A DNA stretch of 64,000 bases from Eubacteriaceae bacterium (GTDB taxonomy: Bacteria; Bacillota; Clostridia; Peptostreptococcales; Anaerovoracaceae): assembly GCA_902362805.1 (NCBI GenBank), contig CABIXY010000003.1, positions 343,140 through 407,139 of the forward strand, read 5' to 3'. A program made the position numbers and the translations under genes. Below, in pieces: positions 40,450 to 49,330 of this stretch (its first letter is position 1; every line of letters begins with the position of its first letter). Below the pieces are notes generated by a model. It made no database searches and was not told the DNA's origin. It was given only the letters and a program-made list of their open reading frames with translations.

Positions 40450-41694
40450 ATGAAATTGGACGAAGTGAAAGAAAAGGTACTAGTTGTAGACGATAACAAA
40501 ATAAATCGGGCGATTCTGTCCAAGATACTTTCTTCAGAGTATGAAATCCTAGAGGCGGAAAATGGGAAAGCGGCCTTGGAGGCGATGAAGGAACAGCAGG
40601 ATATTATGGCAGTCCTGCTGGATTTGCGTATGCCGGTTATGGACGGATACGAATTTTTGCATGTGGTGCGGGCAGAAATGCATAACGACACGCTGCCCAT
40701 TATCGCCATCACCGCTATGGAAGGAGACTCTTCCGAGATACAGGCTCTGAATTTGGGTGCGGACGATTATCTGGTCAAGCCGGTGGTGCCGTCAGTGGTT
40801 CGCAAGAGACTGGAAAACGCCATCAGACTACAAAAAGCATTAAAGCAGGCCAATCACGATATGATGACGAATCTCTTAAACCGCAGCGCTTTTATTGACA
40901 AAGTAGAGAAGATGCTCTTTGAAGCTGAAAAAGATGTAAAATGTGCATTCTTTGTCATCGACTTGGACAACTTCAAGAAAGCCAATGATACCCTTGGACA
41001 TACCTATGGCGATCACGTCTTAATCGATTTTAGTCGTAAGCTCATCGAGATGGGTAACAGAAAACTGATTGCCGGCAGACTGGGCGGGGATGAATTCACC
41101 CTGTTCTTATATGACTATAAAGATGAAGAAGAGGTGAGCCGCACGGCGGAAAACTGTCTTGCAGCCATGGCGTCTCTTCACACATCGAAATTAAATGCTG
41201 CTCCTACCTGCTCAGTAGGGATTTCCTTGTTTCCCCAGGACGGCCACGATGTGAACAAACTATACTATATGGCTGATCAGGCCCTGTATGAATCCAAAGG
41301 TCTGGGAAAAAACCGCTATACCTTTTATGGCTCAGGGAAGACGGTGGAAGAAAAATTCTCCCGGGAGAGCAGGGAATGGATTTTGGACGAGATGGATTCT
41401 TACATCTATATCTGCGACGCTGAGACCCACGAAGTGTATTATGCCAATGCGAAGGCTTTGAACTTACTTGCGGGAGCAAAGCGGGGGGAGCCAAAGTGTT
41501 TCTGCTACTTATTGGGATTGAGCGATAAAGGGTTCTTTTTCTGCAGTGAGATGAAGCTGCAGGCAAAGACCTCCACCGGTAAAATTGTCGGCAGCAAGAA
41601 ATTAGGCAGAGACATGTTTTACCGTGGGAAATTGATCAATTGGGATGGCCGCCTGGCCAGAATGGCTATCGTAAGCGAAATAAAGGATGACTAG
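40450..41694 (+). CDS. Response regulator with GGDEF domain and extra C-terminal domain
   Basis: 414 residues. REC domain 1-120: VLVVDDNKINRAIL, phospho-acceptor Asp about 57 in LLDLRMPVMDG, Lys in YLVKPV. GGDEF domain about 140-295 with an intact GGDEF active site (RLGGDEFTLFL, about 212), so it can probably make cyclic di-GMP. About 310-414 is PAS-like (ILDEMDSYIYICDAETHEVY ... NALLAG-type NLLAGAKRGEP). A sensor domain after GGDEF is uncommon. It ends in a hairpin shared with the convergent gene. Confidence 0.85.
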   Translation: MKLDEVKEKVLVVDDNKINRAILSKILSSEYEILEAENGKAALEAMKEQQDIMAVLLDLRMPVMDGYEFLHVVRAEMHNDTLPIIAITAMEGDSSEIQALNLGADDYLVKPVVPSVVRKRLENAIRLQKALKQANHDMMTNLLNRSAFIDKVEKMLFEAEKDVKCAFFVIDLDNFKKANDTLGHTYGDHVLIDFSRKLIEMGNRKLIAGRLGGDEFTLFLYDYKDEEEVSRTAENCLAAMASLHTSKLNAAPTCSVGISLFPQDGHDVNKLYYMADQALYESKGLGKNRYTFYGSGKTVEEKFSRESREWILDEMDSYIYICDAETHEVYYANAKALNLLAGAKRGEPKCFCYLLGLSDKGFFFCSEMKLQAKTSTGKIVGSKKLGRDMFYRGKLINWDGRLARMAIVSEIKDD

Positions 41695-41710
41695 CGGTCA
41701 TCCTTTTCTT
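41682..41710. terminator. Bidirectional terminator formed by two gene ends
   Basis: AAAGGATGAC (41682-41691) pairs with GTCATCCTTT (41697-41706) across TAGCG, then a T-rich tract. The two convergent genes overlap by 4 bp in the loop region and both stop codons lie inside the hairpin. Confidence 0.75.
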
Positions 41711-42437
41711 TTTGGGCAGATAATTCCTCCATGTAGCCTGCGGTGATGACACCGGCAGGCAGAGCGATGATGGCGATACCGACGATAGCTGATAAGATGG
41801 TGATGACTCTGCCCAGCGTGGTAACAGGGTAGATATCTCCATAGCCGACGGTAGACAGGGAAATGACTGCCCAGTAGACTGCCTCAAAAAAGTTATGAAA
41901 AGTCTCAGGCTCCACATTGAAGATAATCAGGGCGCAGATAAACACGTAGGACATGGCCAGCCCAAAGACGAAGATCAGTGCATCTTTTTGGTTGCGAAAT
42001 ACGTTGAGCAGGATTGTCACATTTTTAGAATAGCGGAACAGCTTGACCACTCGAAAAACCTGCATGGTGCGGAAGAGGCGAAAAAGCCTGAAGATTTTCA
42101 GGCCGTTGTGCATGACAATGATCAGAGACGGCAGGATGGAAACCAGGTCTACAATCGCCATGGGTGTAAAAGGGTAGAGAAAGAAAGCCTTCTTTCCCTT
42201 TTCCTTCAACAAAAAATCTGCTACGAGAAATCGCAGCACGTAGTCGATGATGAAGATACCGGCACAGACTTTGTCAGTATAGTAGAGGAACGGGGTGATG
42301 TGGCTGTTTTTGACTAGAAGCGGCATCAAGCTGGCAAAAATCGTAAATACCATGCATATATCGTAACTTCGCGCATATACTGTAGCATTGTCCCCGACGC
42401 TGACCAAATCATAAATTTTCACTCTCAAATTTTTCAT
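41691..42437 (-). CDS. Voltage-gated-type potassium channel subunit
   Basis: 248 residues, six hydrophobic segments. S4 is rich in regularly spaced Arg/Lys (LFRLFRTMQVFRVVKLFRYS). The pore loop has the K+ selectivity filter STVGYGDIYPVTTLG. The short C-terminus has no RCK domain. It should form a tetrameric K+ channel in the cell membrane, close to bacterial Kv homologues such as KvAP. It is monocistronic and convergent with the REC-GGDEF gene. Confidence 0.92.
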   Translation of the reverse strand: MKNLRVKIYDLVSVGDNATVYARSYDICMVFTIFASLMPLLVKNSHITPFLYYTDKVCAGIFIIDYVLRFLVADFLLKEKGKKAFFLYPFTPMAIVDLVSILPSLIIVMHNGLKIFRLFRLFRTMQVFRVVKLFRYSKNVTILLNVFRNQKDALIFVFGLAMSYVFICALIIFNVEPETFHNFFEAVYWAVISLSTVGYGDIYPVTTLGRVITILSAIVGIAIIALPAGVITAGYMEELSAQKEKDDR

Positions 42438-42539
42438 ATCTCACACTCCGATTTGATTCTAACATAATTATTTAATATTGAAAAGCTTTCTATTCACCCT
42501 CATGGGAATACAATTTTGGTACAATTATACAAAACCATA

Positions 42540-42578
42540 TTGACAAACAAACCGTAAACAATTATACTTGTATACAAG
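42540..42578 (+). promoter_or_regulatory. Promoter and GntR-type operator of the citrate synthase operon
   Basis: TTGACA (42540-42545), 17-bp spacer, TATACT (42563-42568). The perfect 12-bp palindrome CTTGTATACAAG (42567-42578) overlaps the -10 and start region. Its core TTGTATACAA fits the usual FadR/GntR half-site pattern TNGTNNNACNA. The operon's second gene encodes a GntR/FCD regulator, so autorepression is likely. Confidence 0.7.
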
Positions 42579-42634
42579 AGATTGTAGCACGTTATTGCGC
42601 TAAAGAACAGTAGTGGAATTGGGAGGTAATATTT

Positions 42635-44002
42635 ATGCTGGAAATATCTAAGAAGTCAAACCTGTTGGAACAGGGTACATATAAGTACAGTCTGCAGGAT
42701 ATAAAAGAACCGAATCTTTACAGAGATATGTACAACTACGACGAAGTACCGAAAGTCGTATTTAACCAAAGACGTGTACCGATGAATATGCCGGAAGATA
42801 TTTGGATTACGGATACTTCGTTCAGAGATGGCCAGCAGTCTATGGCGCCTTATACTGTGAAGCAGATTGTAGATTTATATCAGCTGCTGTCAAAATTAGG
42901 CGGCCCTTATGGACTGATCAGACAGTCCGAATTTTTTATTTACACCAAAAAAGACAGAGAGGCTGTAGAAAAGTGCATGGAACTGGGACTGCGGTTCCCT
43001 GAAATTACGACCTGGATCAGGGCGAAGAAGGAAGACTTTCAGTTAGTCAAAGAGCTGGGCATCAAAGAGACAGGCGTACTGGTCTCCTGCAGTGACTACC
43101 ATATCTTCAAGAAGATGCAGATGACGAGAAGACAGGCGGTGGACTATTACCTGGAGACCATCAAGGACGCTTTTGATGCAGGGGTCGTACCGAGATGCCA
43201 TCTGGAGGATATTACGAGAGCTGACTTCTATGGCTTTGTCGTGCCTTTCGTCAATGAAATCATGGAATTGTCAAAAGAGGCCGGCATTCCGATCAAAATC
43301 AGAGCCTGCGATACCATGGGCTACGGTGTGCCATATACAGAGGCCGCTCTGCCGCGAAGCGTTTCTGGCATCATCTACGGTTTACAGCAGTATTCCAACG
43401 TGCCGAGCGAAATGCTGGAATGGCACGGTCACAACGATTTCTACAAAGCGGTGGCCAATGCCTCTACTGCCTGGCTGTACGGAGCCAGCGCCGTGAACTG
43501 CTCTCTGCTGGGAATCGGAGAGCGAACTGGCAATGTGCCTCTGGAGGCCATGGTCTTTGAATATGCTTCACTACGAGGTTCCATGGACGGTATGGATCCG
43601 ACGGTTATCACAGAGATTGCCAGGTATTTCAGGGATGAGATGGGCTACGATATCCCACTGCAGACGCCGTTTGTTGGTGAGAACTTCAACGTCACAAGGG
43701 CGGGCATTCACGCTGACGGTTTGATGAAAGACGAGGAAATCTATAACATTTTCAATACGAAAAAACTTCTGAACAGGACGCCAGGCGTGGCAGTCAGCAA
43801 GACCAGCGGACTGGCCGGTATCGCTTATTGGCTCAACGAACATTACGGACTCACAGAAGAGAGGAAAGTGACGAAGGACAGCCCTTTGGTCATACAGTTG
43901 AAGGAATGGGTAGACGAGATGTACGCCGATGACCGTACAACCAGCTTGTCTAATAAAGAGCTTGAGGATAAAATCAAGGAGTTAACCAAGAGTGAGGAGT
44001 AA
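42635..44002 (+). CDS. Re-type citrate synthase
   Basis: 455 residues of the DRE-TIM metallolyase family (isopropylmalate/homocitrate synthase-like): DTSFRDGQQSM near 59, CHLEDITRADFYG, ACDTMGYG, WHGHNDFYKAVANASTAWLY and NCSLLGIGERTGN. Length and start match the Re-citrate synthase first shown in Clostridium kluyveri, which makes citrate from oxaloacetate and acetyl-CoA with opposite stereochemistry to the common enzyme. The following aconitase and isocitrate dehydrogenase genes support this over isopropylmalate synthase. GGGAGG precedes ATG 42635. Confidence 0.88.
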   Translation: MLEISKKSNLLEQGTYKYSLQDIKEPNLYRDMYNYDEVPKVVFNQRRVPMNMPEDIWITDTSFRDGQQSMAPYTVKQIVDLYQLLSKLGGPYGLIRQSEFFIYTKKDREAVEKCMELGLRFPEITTWIRAKKEDFQLVKELGIKETGVLVSCSDYHIFKKMQMTRRQAVDYYLETIKDAFDAGVVPRCHLEDITRADFYGFVVPFVNEIMELSKEAGIPIKIRACDTMGYGVPYTEAALPRSVSGIIYGLQQYSNVPSEMLEWHGHNDFYKAVANASTAWLYGASAVNCSLLGIGERTGNVPLEAMVFEYASLRGSMDGMDPTVITEIARYFRDEMGYDIPLQTPFVGENFNVTRAGIHADGLMKDEEIYNIFNTKKLLNRTPGVAVSKTSGLAGIAYWLNEHYGLTEERKVTKDSPLVIQLKEWVDEMYADDRTTSLSNKELEDKIKELTKSEE

Positions 44003-44014
44003 AGGAGAATAGAG

Positions 44015-44692
44015 ATGATAGAATACAAGTCGGTATCCCTGGCAAACCAGGTTTACGATACATTAGAATACAATATTTTGAGCGGAAAATATGCTTATGG
44101 GGAAATCATCAGCGAGACGAGACTTTCTGAGGAGTTGGGCGTCAGCCGCACACCGATCAGAGAAGCCATGTCCAGATTGTCTCACGAAAAACTGATCAAG
44201 GATTCACCCAACGGCACTGTCGTCGTGGGCGTCACAGAAAAAGACGTGCGCGATTTATTTGAGGTGAAGCGGAGAATCGAGGTCATTGCCACGAGAAGAG
44301 CTGCAGAGAATATCAGCGAAGAAGGACTGCAGCAGCTGAAAGAGAACATCGACCAGCAGGAGTTCTTTGCCCAGAAAGACGATGCCGTAAAGGTGAGGGA
44401 CCTGGATACGGAATTCCACGATATCATCTATAGAGAATGTGGAAGCATCATCTTAGAAGGCATCCTCTCGCCGATTCATCACAAGATGATGAAATACAGA
44501 CGGGTCTCACTGGAGAGGGCACACAGAATCATGGATTCCGTAGCGGAACACAGAGCCATTTACGATGCCATCGCAGCAAAAGACGGCGATAAAGTAGACA
44601 CACTGGTACTGGTACATATCGACCACGCATACAACAATATCATGGAGGTAAACAATCAATATGGGACTGACAATAGCACAAAAGATAATTAA
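44015..44692 (+). CDS. GntR-family regulator, FCD subgroup
   Basis: 225 residues. N-terminal wHTH: LANQVYDTLEYNILSGKYAY, LSEELGVSRTPIREAMSRLS. The C-terminal all-helical FCD domain shows metal-ligand-type residues (DLDTEFHDIIYREC, VAEHRAIYDAIAAKD). It lies between citrate synthase and aconitase and overlaps aconitase by 32 bp. It probably binds the TTGTATACAA site at 42567-42578 and responds to a di- or tricarboxylate or 2-oxoglutarate-linked signal (inference). Confidence 0.88.
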   Translation: MIEYKSVSLANQVYDTLEYNILSGKYAYGEIISETRLSEELGVSRTPIREAMSRLSHEKLIKDSPNGTVVVGVTEKDVRDLFEVKRRIEVIATRRAAENISEEGLQQLKENIDQQEFFAQKDDAVKVRDLDTEFHDIIYRECGSIILEGILSPIHHKMMKYRRVSLERAHRIMDSVAEHRAIYDAIAAKDGDKVDTLVLVHIDHAYNNIMEVNNQYGTDNSTKDN

Positions 44693-46592
44693 AGAACACT
44701 TAATCAGCGGGGAGATGACCGTGGGCAGTGAAATCGCTCTGCGCATCGATCAGACGCTGACCCAGGACGCCACAGGCACTATGGCTTATCTGGAATTTGA
44801 AACCATGGGTATTCCGAGAGTGAGGACAGAACTCTCTGTCGCATACATAGATCACAACACACTGCAGTCTGGATTTGAAAATGCCGATGACCATCGGTTC
44901 ATTCAGTCTATGGCGAAAAAATACGGACTATATTTCTCAAGGCCGGGCAATGGCATCTGTCACCAAGTGCATCTGGAGCGTTTTGGTAAGCCGGGAAAGA
45001 CTTTGATCGGCTCTGACAGCCATACGCCGACAGGCGGCGGTATCGGCATGCTGGCCATGGGCGCTGGTGGTCTTGACGTGGCGGTTGCCATGGGCGGCGG
45101 CGCTTACTACATCACTATGCCGAAGATGTACAAGGTCAACCTGACAGGTAAGCTGCGTGATTTCGTGACGGCAAAGGATGTCAGCCTGGAGATTCTGAGG
45201 ATTCTCTCTGTCAAAGGCGGCGTGGGCGCCATCATCGAATGGGGCGGTCCAGGACTGGATTCTTTGTCAGTACCTGAAAGAGCGACGATTACAAACATGG
45301 GAACGGAGCTGGGTGCGACCACTTCCATCTTCCCGTCAGACGAAGTGACCAAAGCCTTCCTGGAAGCAGAAGGAAGAGGCGAGGACTATAGAGAGTTAAA
45401 AAGTGATGACGATGCGGTTTACGACAAGGTCATCGACATCGATTTATCTTCTCTGAAACCGATGATCGCATGTCCCCACAGTCCGGACAATGTAGTTACC
45501 GTAGAATCCCTGAAAGGAACTAAAGTGGACCAGGTCTGCATCGGTTCCTGTACCAACTCTTCTCTGCATGACATGCTGAAAGTAGCGGCATTGCTGAAAG
45601 GAAAGACGATCAGACCGGAGGTCAGCCTGTCTATTTCACCGGGATCAAAACAGGTTCTTTCCATGCTAGCTGACTGTGGTGCTCTGTCGGATATTCTGGC
45701 CAGCGGCGCAAGAGTTTTGGAATGCGCGTGTGGTCCTTGCATCGGCATGGGATTCTCACCGAATTCCGGCGGCGTGTCCTTACGTACCTTCAACAGAAAC
45801 TTTGAAGGCAGAAGCGGTACTGCAGACGGCCAGGTTTATCTGGTGTCTCCAGAGACTGCCGTTGCCGCTGCACTGACTGGTGAAATCACAGATTCGATGC
45901 TGCTGGGAACTATGCCGGAAATTACCATGCCGTCCGCATTCAAGATTGACGACAGCGCCTTGATTCCACCAGCTTCTCCGGAAGAAGCCAAGGAACTGCC
46001 GGTTCTGCGCGGACCGAATATCAAAGCCTTCCCGGACAGCAAGCCACAGGAGGACATTTTAGAAGCACCGTTGGTGCTGAAGGTAGGAGATAATATCACT
46101 ACTGACCATATCATGCCGGCAGGCTCCAAAATTCTGCCGTATAGATCCAATATTCCACACTTGTCACAGTTCTGCTTTGCCGTATGTGACGAGACATTCC
46201 CAGAGAGAGCGAAGGCTGCTGGAACCAGCATCATCGTAGGCGGCAACAACTACGGACAAGGTTCGTCCAGAGAGCACGCAGCTTTGGTACCTCTGTATTT
46301 GGGTGTAAGAGCGGTAATCACCAAGAGTTTTGCGCGGATTCACGTTGCCAATTTGATTAACGCGGGTATTATGCCGCTGACCTTTAAGAATCCTGACGAT
46401 TATGAGAAGGTAAGTCAAGGCGACGAGTTAAAACTGACTGACATTTATGCTGGCATGGACAGCGGCGAGATGACTTTGACCGATGTGACTACAGGAGAAA
46501 GCTTTACATTGGTGTGCAGTTTTACAGACAGACAGAAGGAAATCTTGAAGGCGGGCAGCCTTTTGAAATACGTAGCAAAAGAGGGAAAATAA
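44661..46592 (+). CDS. Aconitate hydratase
   Basis: 643 residues. It isomerises citrate to isocitrate with a 4Fe-4S cluster. Motifs: GSDSHTPTGGGIGMLAMGAG, IGSCTNSS (about 296) and ECACGPCIGMGFSP for the cluster Cys residues, and the swivel-domain string GGNNYGQGSSREHAALVPLY. Its size is that of the isopropylmalate-isomerase-like, mitochondrial-type aconitases of anaerobes, shorter than AcnA. GGAGG lies 12 bp before the ATG, inside the GntR gene. Confidence 0.92.
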   Translation: MGLTIAQKIIKEHLISGEMTVGSEIALRIDQTLTQDATGTMAYLEFETMGIPRVRTELSVAYIDHNTLQSGFENADDHRFIQSMAKKYGLYFSRPGNGICHQVHLERFGKPGKTLIGSDSHTPTGGGIGMLAMGAGGLDVAVAMGGGAYYITMPKMYKVNLTGKLRDFVTAKDVSLEILRILSVKGGVGAIIEWGGPGLDSLSVPERATITNMGTELGATTSIFPSDEVTKAFLEAEGRGEDYRELKSDDDAVYDKVIDIDLSSLKPMIACPHSPDNVVTVESLKGTKVDQVCIGSCTNSSLHDMLKVAALLKGKTIRPEVSLSISPGSKQVLSMLADCGALSDILASGARVLECACGPCIGMGFSPNSGGVSLRTFNRNFEGRSGTADGQVYLVSPETAVAAALTGEITDSMLLGTMPEITMPSAFKIDDSALIPPASPEEAKELPVLRGPNIKAFPDSKPQEDILEAPLVLKVGDNITTDHIMPAGSKILPYRSNIPHLSQFCFAVCDETFPERAKAAGTSIIVGGNNYGQGSSREHAALVPLYLGVRAVITKSFARIHVANLINAGIMPLTFKNPDDYEKVSQGDELKLTDIYAGMDSGEMTLTDVTTGESFTLVCSFTDRQKEILKAGSLLKYVAKEGK

Positions 46593-46593
46593 G

Positions 46594-47739
46594 ATGACGA
46601 ACAAGGATTACATAGAAAAAGCCTGCGAGCAGTTCAAGTCTTTGATGGAAGAACAGCTGGCTCGTCAGGAGCGAATGGAAGCAGGCAGTGCGCCAAAGGA
46701 CTTTGCGGCCATGGATCAAATCACCATCGGTGTCTGCGGCGGCGACGGCATCGGACCGATTATCATGGAACAGGCGGAGCGCCTGCTGCGCAAAGTTATG
46801 GCGGAAGAAATCGCTGCCGGCCGCATTATACTGAAGCAAATCGAAGGACTTACCATCGAAAACAGAACAGCGCTGGGCAAGGCGGTACCGGACGACGTCC
46901 TGGCAGCTATCAAGGAATGCGACGTTCTGCTCAAAGGACCGACGACCACGCCAAAAGGCGGCACCCTGGAGAGTGCCAACGTGACCCTTCGCCGGGAACT
47001 GGATCTCTATGCCAACGTGAGACCGGTACAGGTTCCAGCAGAAGGAATCGACTGGATCTTCTATAGAGAGAATACGGAAGGCGAATATGTTCTCGGCAGC
47101 CGGGGCGTGGAGATTCCTGGTAAACTTTCCATGGATTTCAAGGTGACGACAGAGTCTGGAACTCGCAGGATTGCAAAGGCCGCCTTTGATTATGCTGCGG
47201 CTAACGGTAAGTCCAATGTGGCCATTGTGACCAAGGCCAATATCATGAAGAAGACAGACGGAAACTTTACTCGCATCTGCCATGAGGTGGCGGCTGATTA
47301 TCCGAATATCAAGGCTGACGACTGGTATATCGACATCATGACGGCGAATCTGGTCAACAAGGACATCCGAAACCAGTTCCAGGTATTTGTACTGCCAAAC
47401 CTGTACGGCGATATCATCACTGATGAGGCGGCGGAAATCCAGGGCGGCGTAGGAACGGCCGGCAGCGCCAACATGGGCGACCAATACGCTATGTTCGAAG
47501 CCATCCACGGCAGCGCGCCCCGCATGATGGAAGAGGGGCTGGGAGATTATGCCAACCCGTCCAGCATTTTTAAGGCGGCAGAGATGATGATTCGTCACAT
47601 CGGATTTACTTCCAAGGCCGATAAGCTGGCAGCTGTGCTGGAAGAGTGCAGCGAAAAGGAAAAGAAGGTTGTCGTAACCGGCTTTGCTGACGGCGCTACC
47701 TGCAGAGAATTTGCCGATTATGTGATTGAGAAGTTATAA
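46594..47739 (+). CDS. icd: Isocitrate dehydrogenase
   Basis: 381 residues of the isocitrate/isopropylmalate dehydrogenase family: GGDGIGPIIMEQAERLLRKV, LKGPTTTPKGG, ANVRPVQ, FYRENTEGEY, IVTKANIMKKTDGNF, LPNLYGDIITDEAAEIQGGV and FEAIHGSAPR. The context (citrate synthase, aconitase) favours isocitrate over isopropylmalate. It makes 2-oxoglutarate for glutamate. NAD or NADP preference cannot be read with confidence. It starts one base after the aconitase stop and ends at a terminator. Confidence 0.9.
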   Translation: MTNKDYIEKACEQFKSLMEEQLARQERMEAGSAPKDFAAMDQITIGVCGGDGIGPIIMEQAERLLRKVMAEEIAAGRIILKQIEGLTIENRTALGKAVPDDVLAAIKECDVLLKGPTTTPKGGTLESANVTLRRELDLYANVRPVQVPAEGIDWIFYRENTEGEYVLGSRGVEIPGKLSMDFKVTTESGTRRIAKAAFDYAAANGKSNVAIVTKANIMKKTDGNFTRICHEVAADYPNIKADDWYIDIMTANLVNKDIRNQFQVFVLPNLYGDIITDEAAEIQGGVGTAGSANMGDQYAMFEAIHGSAPRMMEEGLGDYANPSSIFKAAEMMIRHIGFTSKADKLAAVLEECSEKEKKVVVTGFADGATCREFADYVIEKL

Positions 47740-47761
47740 AACGAGATAGAATGGAATTGAA

Positions 47762-47798
47762 AAAGCGCACAGCGGGAGAACCGTTGTGCGCTTTCTTG
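47762..47798 (+). terminator. Terminator of the citrate-to-2-oxoglutarate operon
   Basis: AAAGCGCACAGCGG (47762-47775) pairs with CCGTTGTGCGCTTT (47781-47794) with one G-T pair and a 5-nt loop, followed by CTT. Confidence 0.85.
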
Positions 47799-48136
47799 GT
47801 ATTGCTTACGCGCATTTGACGGCGCCACGGTGTTTCTATGTTTTTGTTGGTGAATTGGTTGATTTGACATAATAGATTTCTTTCGAATAGCTAAGAGTCT
47901 GTTCATAAAAGTTGAATTTAGAGGATTCGGTTATTCTTTTGTACGAATTACCGTTTGTAGTGTGGACTGAGCATGCAAAAAAATAACCCACGGTTCAATA
48001 TGTCCTTATTATTGTAAATCTAAGCGGCTTCATAGCTCTGAGGCAGTGCTTCTGCGTAGCTGATTTTATGTCAAATAATTCAAAATCCCTGCAAAAACAT
48101 AAAAACACTGTGACACATTGCGAGCTGTCATACGGT
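47799..48136. other. Intergenic sequence without a gene
   Basis: About 340 bp, AT-rich. No reading frame with a ribosome site was found on either strand. Short runs of A and T are present but no convincing structured element. Confidence 0.5.
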
Positions 48137-48165
48137 TTGACGGAGATGCTATTAAAGTGTATAAT
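48137..48165 (+). promoter_or_regulatory. Promoter of the LURP-one / ABC-2 operon
   Basis: TTGACG (48137-48142), 17-bp spacer, TATAAT (48160-48165), about 50 bp before the first gene. Confidence 0.7.
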
Positions 48166-48214
48166 ATAACTACATATAAAGTTTATCACGGTAGTAGGTT
48201 TTAAGAGGTAAATG

Positions 48215-48685
48215 ATGAAATTATACTTTAAACAGAGATTTTTTTCCTGGCTGGATAGTTATGATATCTTTGACGAAAATGGCAATACAGTTTTTACGGT
48301 AGAGGGACAGTTGTCGTGGGGGCACAAGCTGGTCATTTATGACGCGAGCGGTCAGGAAGTCGGAATGGTGAAAGAGATTGTTCTCACCTTTCTGCCTAAG
48401 TTCGAGCTGTATATCAAAGGACAGCTTGCAGGTACGTTGTGCAAGGAGCTGAGCTTTTTTAAGCCTCGATACGATATTGATTTTAACCGCTGGCATGTAG
48501 AAGGCAATTTCTTTGAATGGGACTATCAGATTGAGGATGAGCGGGGAAATCCGGTTGCCTCCATATCAAAGGACCTGTGGCACATGACAGATCATTATGT
48601 CATTGAGGTGAACAGGGCAGAGGACGCTTTGGACGCTCTGATGGTGGTACTCGCCATCGATGCCGAGAAGTGCTCCAGACAGTGA
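48215..48685 (+). CDS. LURP-one-related family protein
   Basis: 156 residues from ATG 48215 (AGAGG at 6 bp; ATG 48212 is adjacent). The beta-rich pattern KLYFKQRFFSWLDSYDIFDE, GNTVFTVEGQLSWGHKLVIY, ASGQEVGMVKE and HVEGNFFEWDYQIEDERGNP is that of the LURP-one/Tubby-C-like fold. The molecular function in bacteria is unknown; membrane or lipid association has been proposed. It starts a four-gene operon with an ABC-2-type exporter. Confidence 0.85.
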   Translation: MKLYFKQRFFSWLDSYDIFDENGNTVFTVEGQLSWGHKLVIYDASGQEVGMVKEIVLTFLPKFELYIKGQLAGTLCKELSFFKPRYDIDFNRWHVEGNFFEWDYQIEDERGNPVASISKDLWHMTDHYVIEVNRAEDALDALMVVLAIDAEKCSRQ

Positions 48686-48694
48686 GGAAGAACG

Positions 48695-49330
48695 ATGAGA
48701 AGAAGAATCATAGCGCTGGTAAAGAAAGATTTTCGATTTAATTGGAAGATTATACTGTTTGGAGTAGCGTTTCCAATCATCTACTACGCTATTACATGGG
48801 CTGAATATACATTTGAGCATACTGTGGAGGAGCAAGAAAACTTTCTTATTTGCTTTTTGATTGCCAGCTTGTGCATGATTCCTCTGACCCAGAGTTTTAA
48901 CAGGGAGCAGGGACCGTCGACAAGGAGGTTTCTGTCAGCCTTGCCAGTGAGGACAAGGGAGCTATACATAGCTAGTATGATCACTACGATCATATACATG
49001 TTTTCGCTTGCCGCTATGGTATTGCTGGGGAGCTGGATTTTCGGCATGCCTTGTGAGGAGAAGTTTGTATTTGCGGCAATGCCCATAGGGATTTTCTATA
49101 GCGCCGTCTATATTCTAATTTACTACATGACCAGTTATAATGTGGCGCAGATATTCATTCTCGTCAGCATGATGATAGCCATAATCGCCGTCGGAGGACT
49201 TGATATCGATTTGAATACTCTGGGATTCTTTTCAAATCCCTATATTGCCATACCAGTAAGCATTATTTTGGTAATGTCTGCAATCTGCATCATCGTTTTT
49301 CTATGTAAAAAGAAGAGGAGCATCTTATAA
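48695..49330 (+). CDS. ABC-2-type transporter membrane subunit
   Basis: 211 residues, six hydrophobic segments. After a basic start (RRRIIALVKKDFRFNWKIIL), the region SFNREQGPSTRRFLSALPVR TRELYIAS is typical of ABC2_membrane_5-like subunits, where an LPV(R/S)R string precedes helix 3. The stop overlaps the ATPase start (TAATG). A second related subunit follows the ATPase, so the transporter may be a heterodimer. Confidence 0.85.
   Translation: MRRRIIALVKKDFRFNWKIILFGVAFPIIYYAITWAEYTFEHTVEEQENFLICFLIASLCMIPLTQSFNREQGPSTRRFLSALPVRTRELYIASMITTIIYMFSLAAMVLLGSWIFGMPCEEKFVFAAMPIGIFYSAVYILIYYMTSYNVAQIFILVSMMIAIIAVGGLDIDLNTLGFFSNPYIAIPVSIILVMSAICIIVFLCKKKRSIL

Noticed and set aside
42635..44002. 2-isopropylmalate synthase or pyruvate carboxylase subunit
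   Set aside because: The family motif is shared, but there are no leu genes or biotin domain, and aconitase plus isocitrate dehydrogenase follow in the operon.
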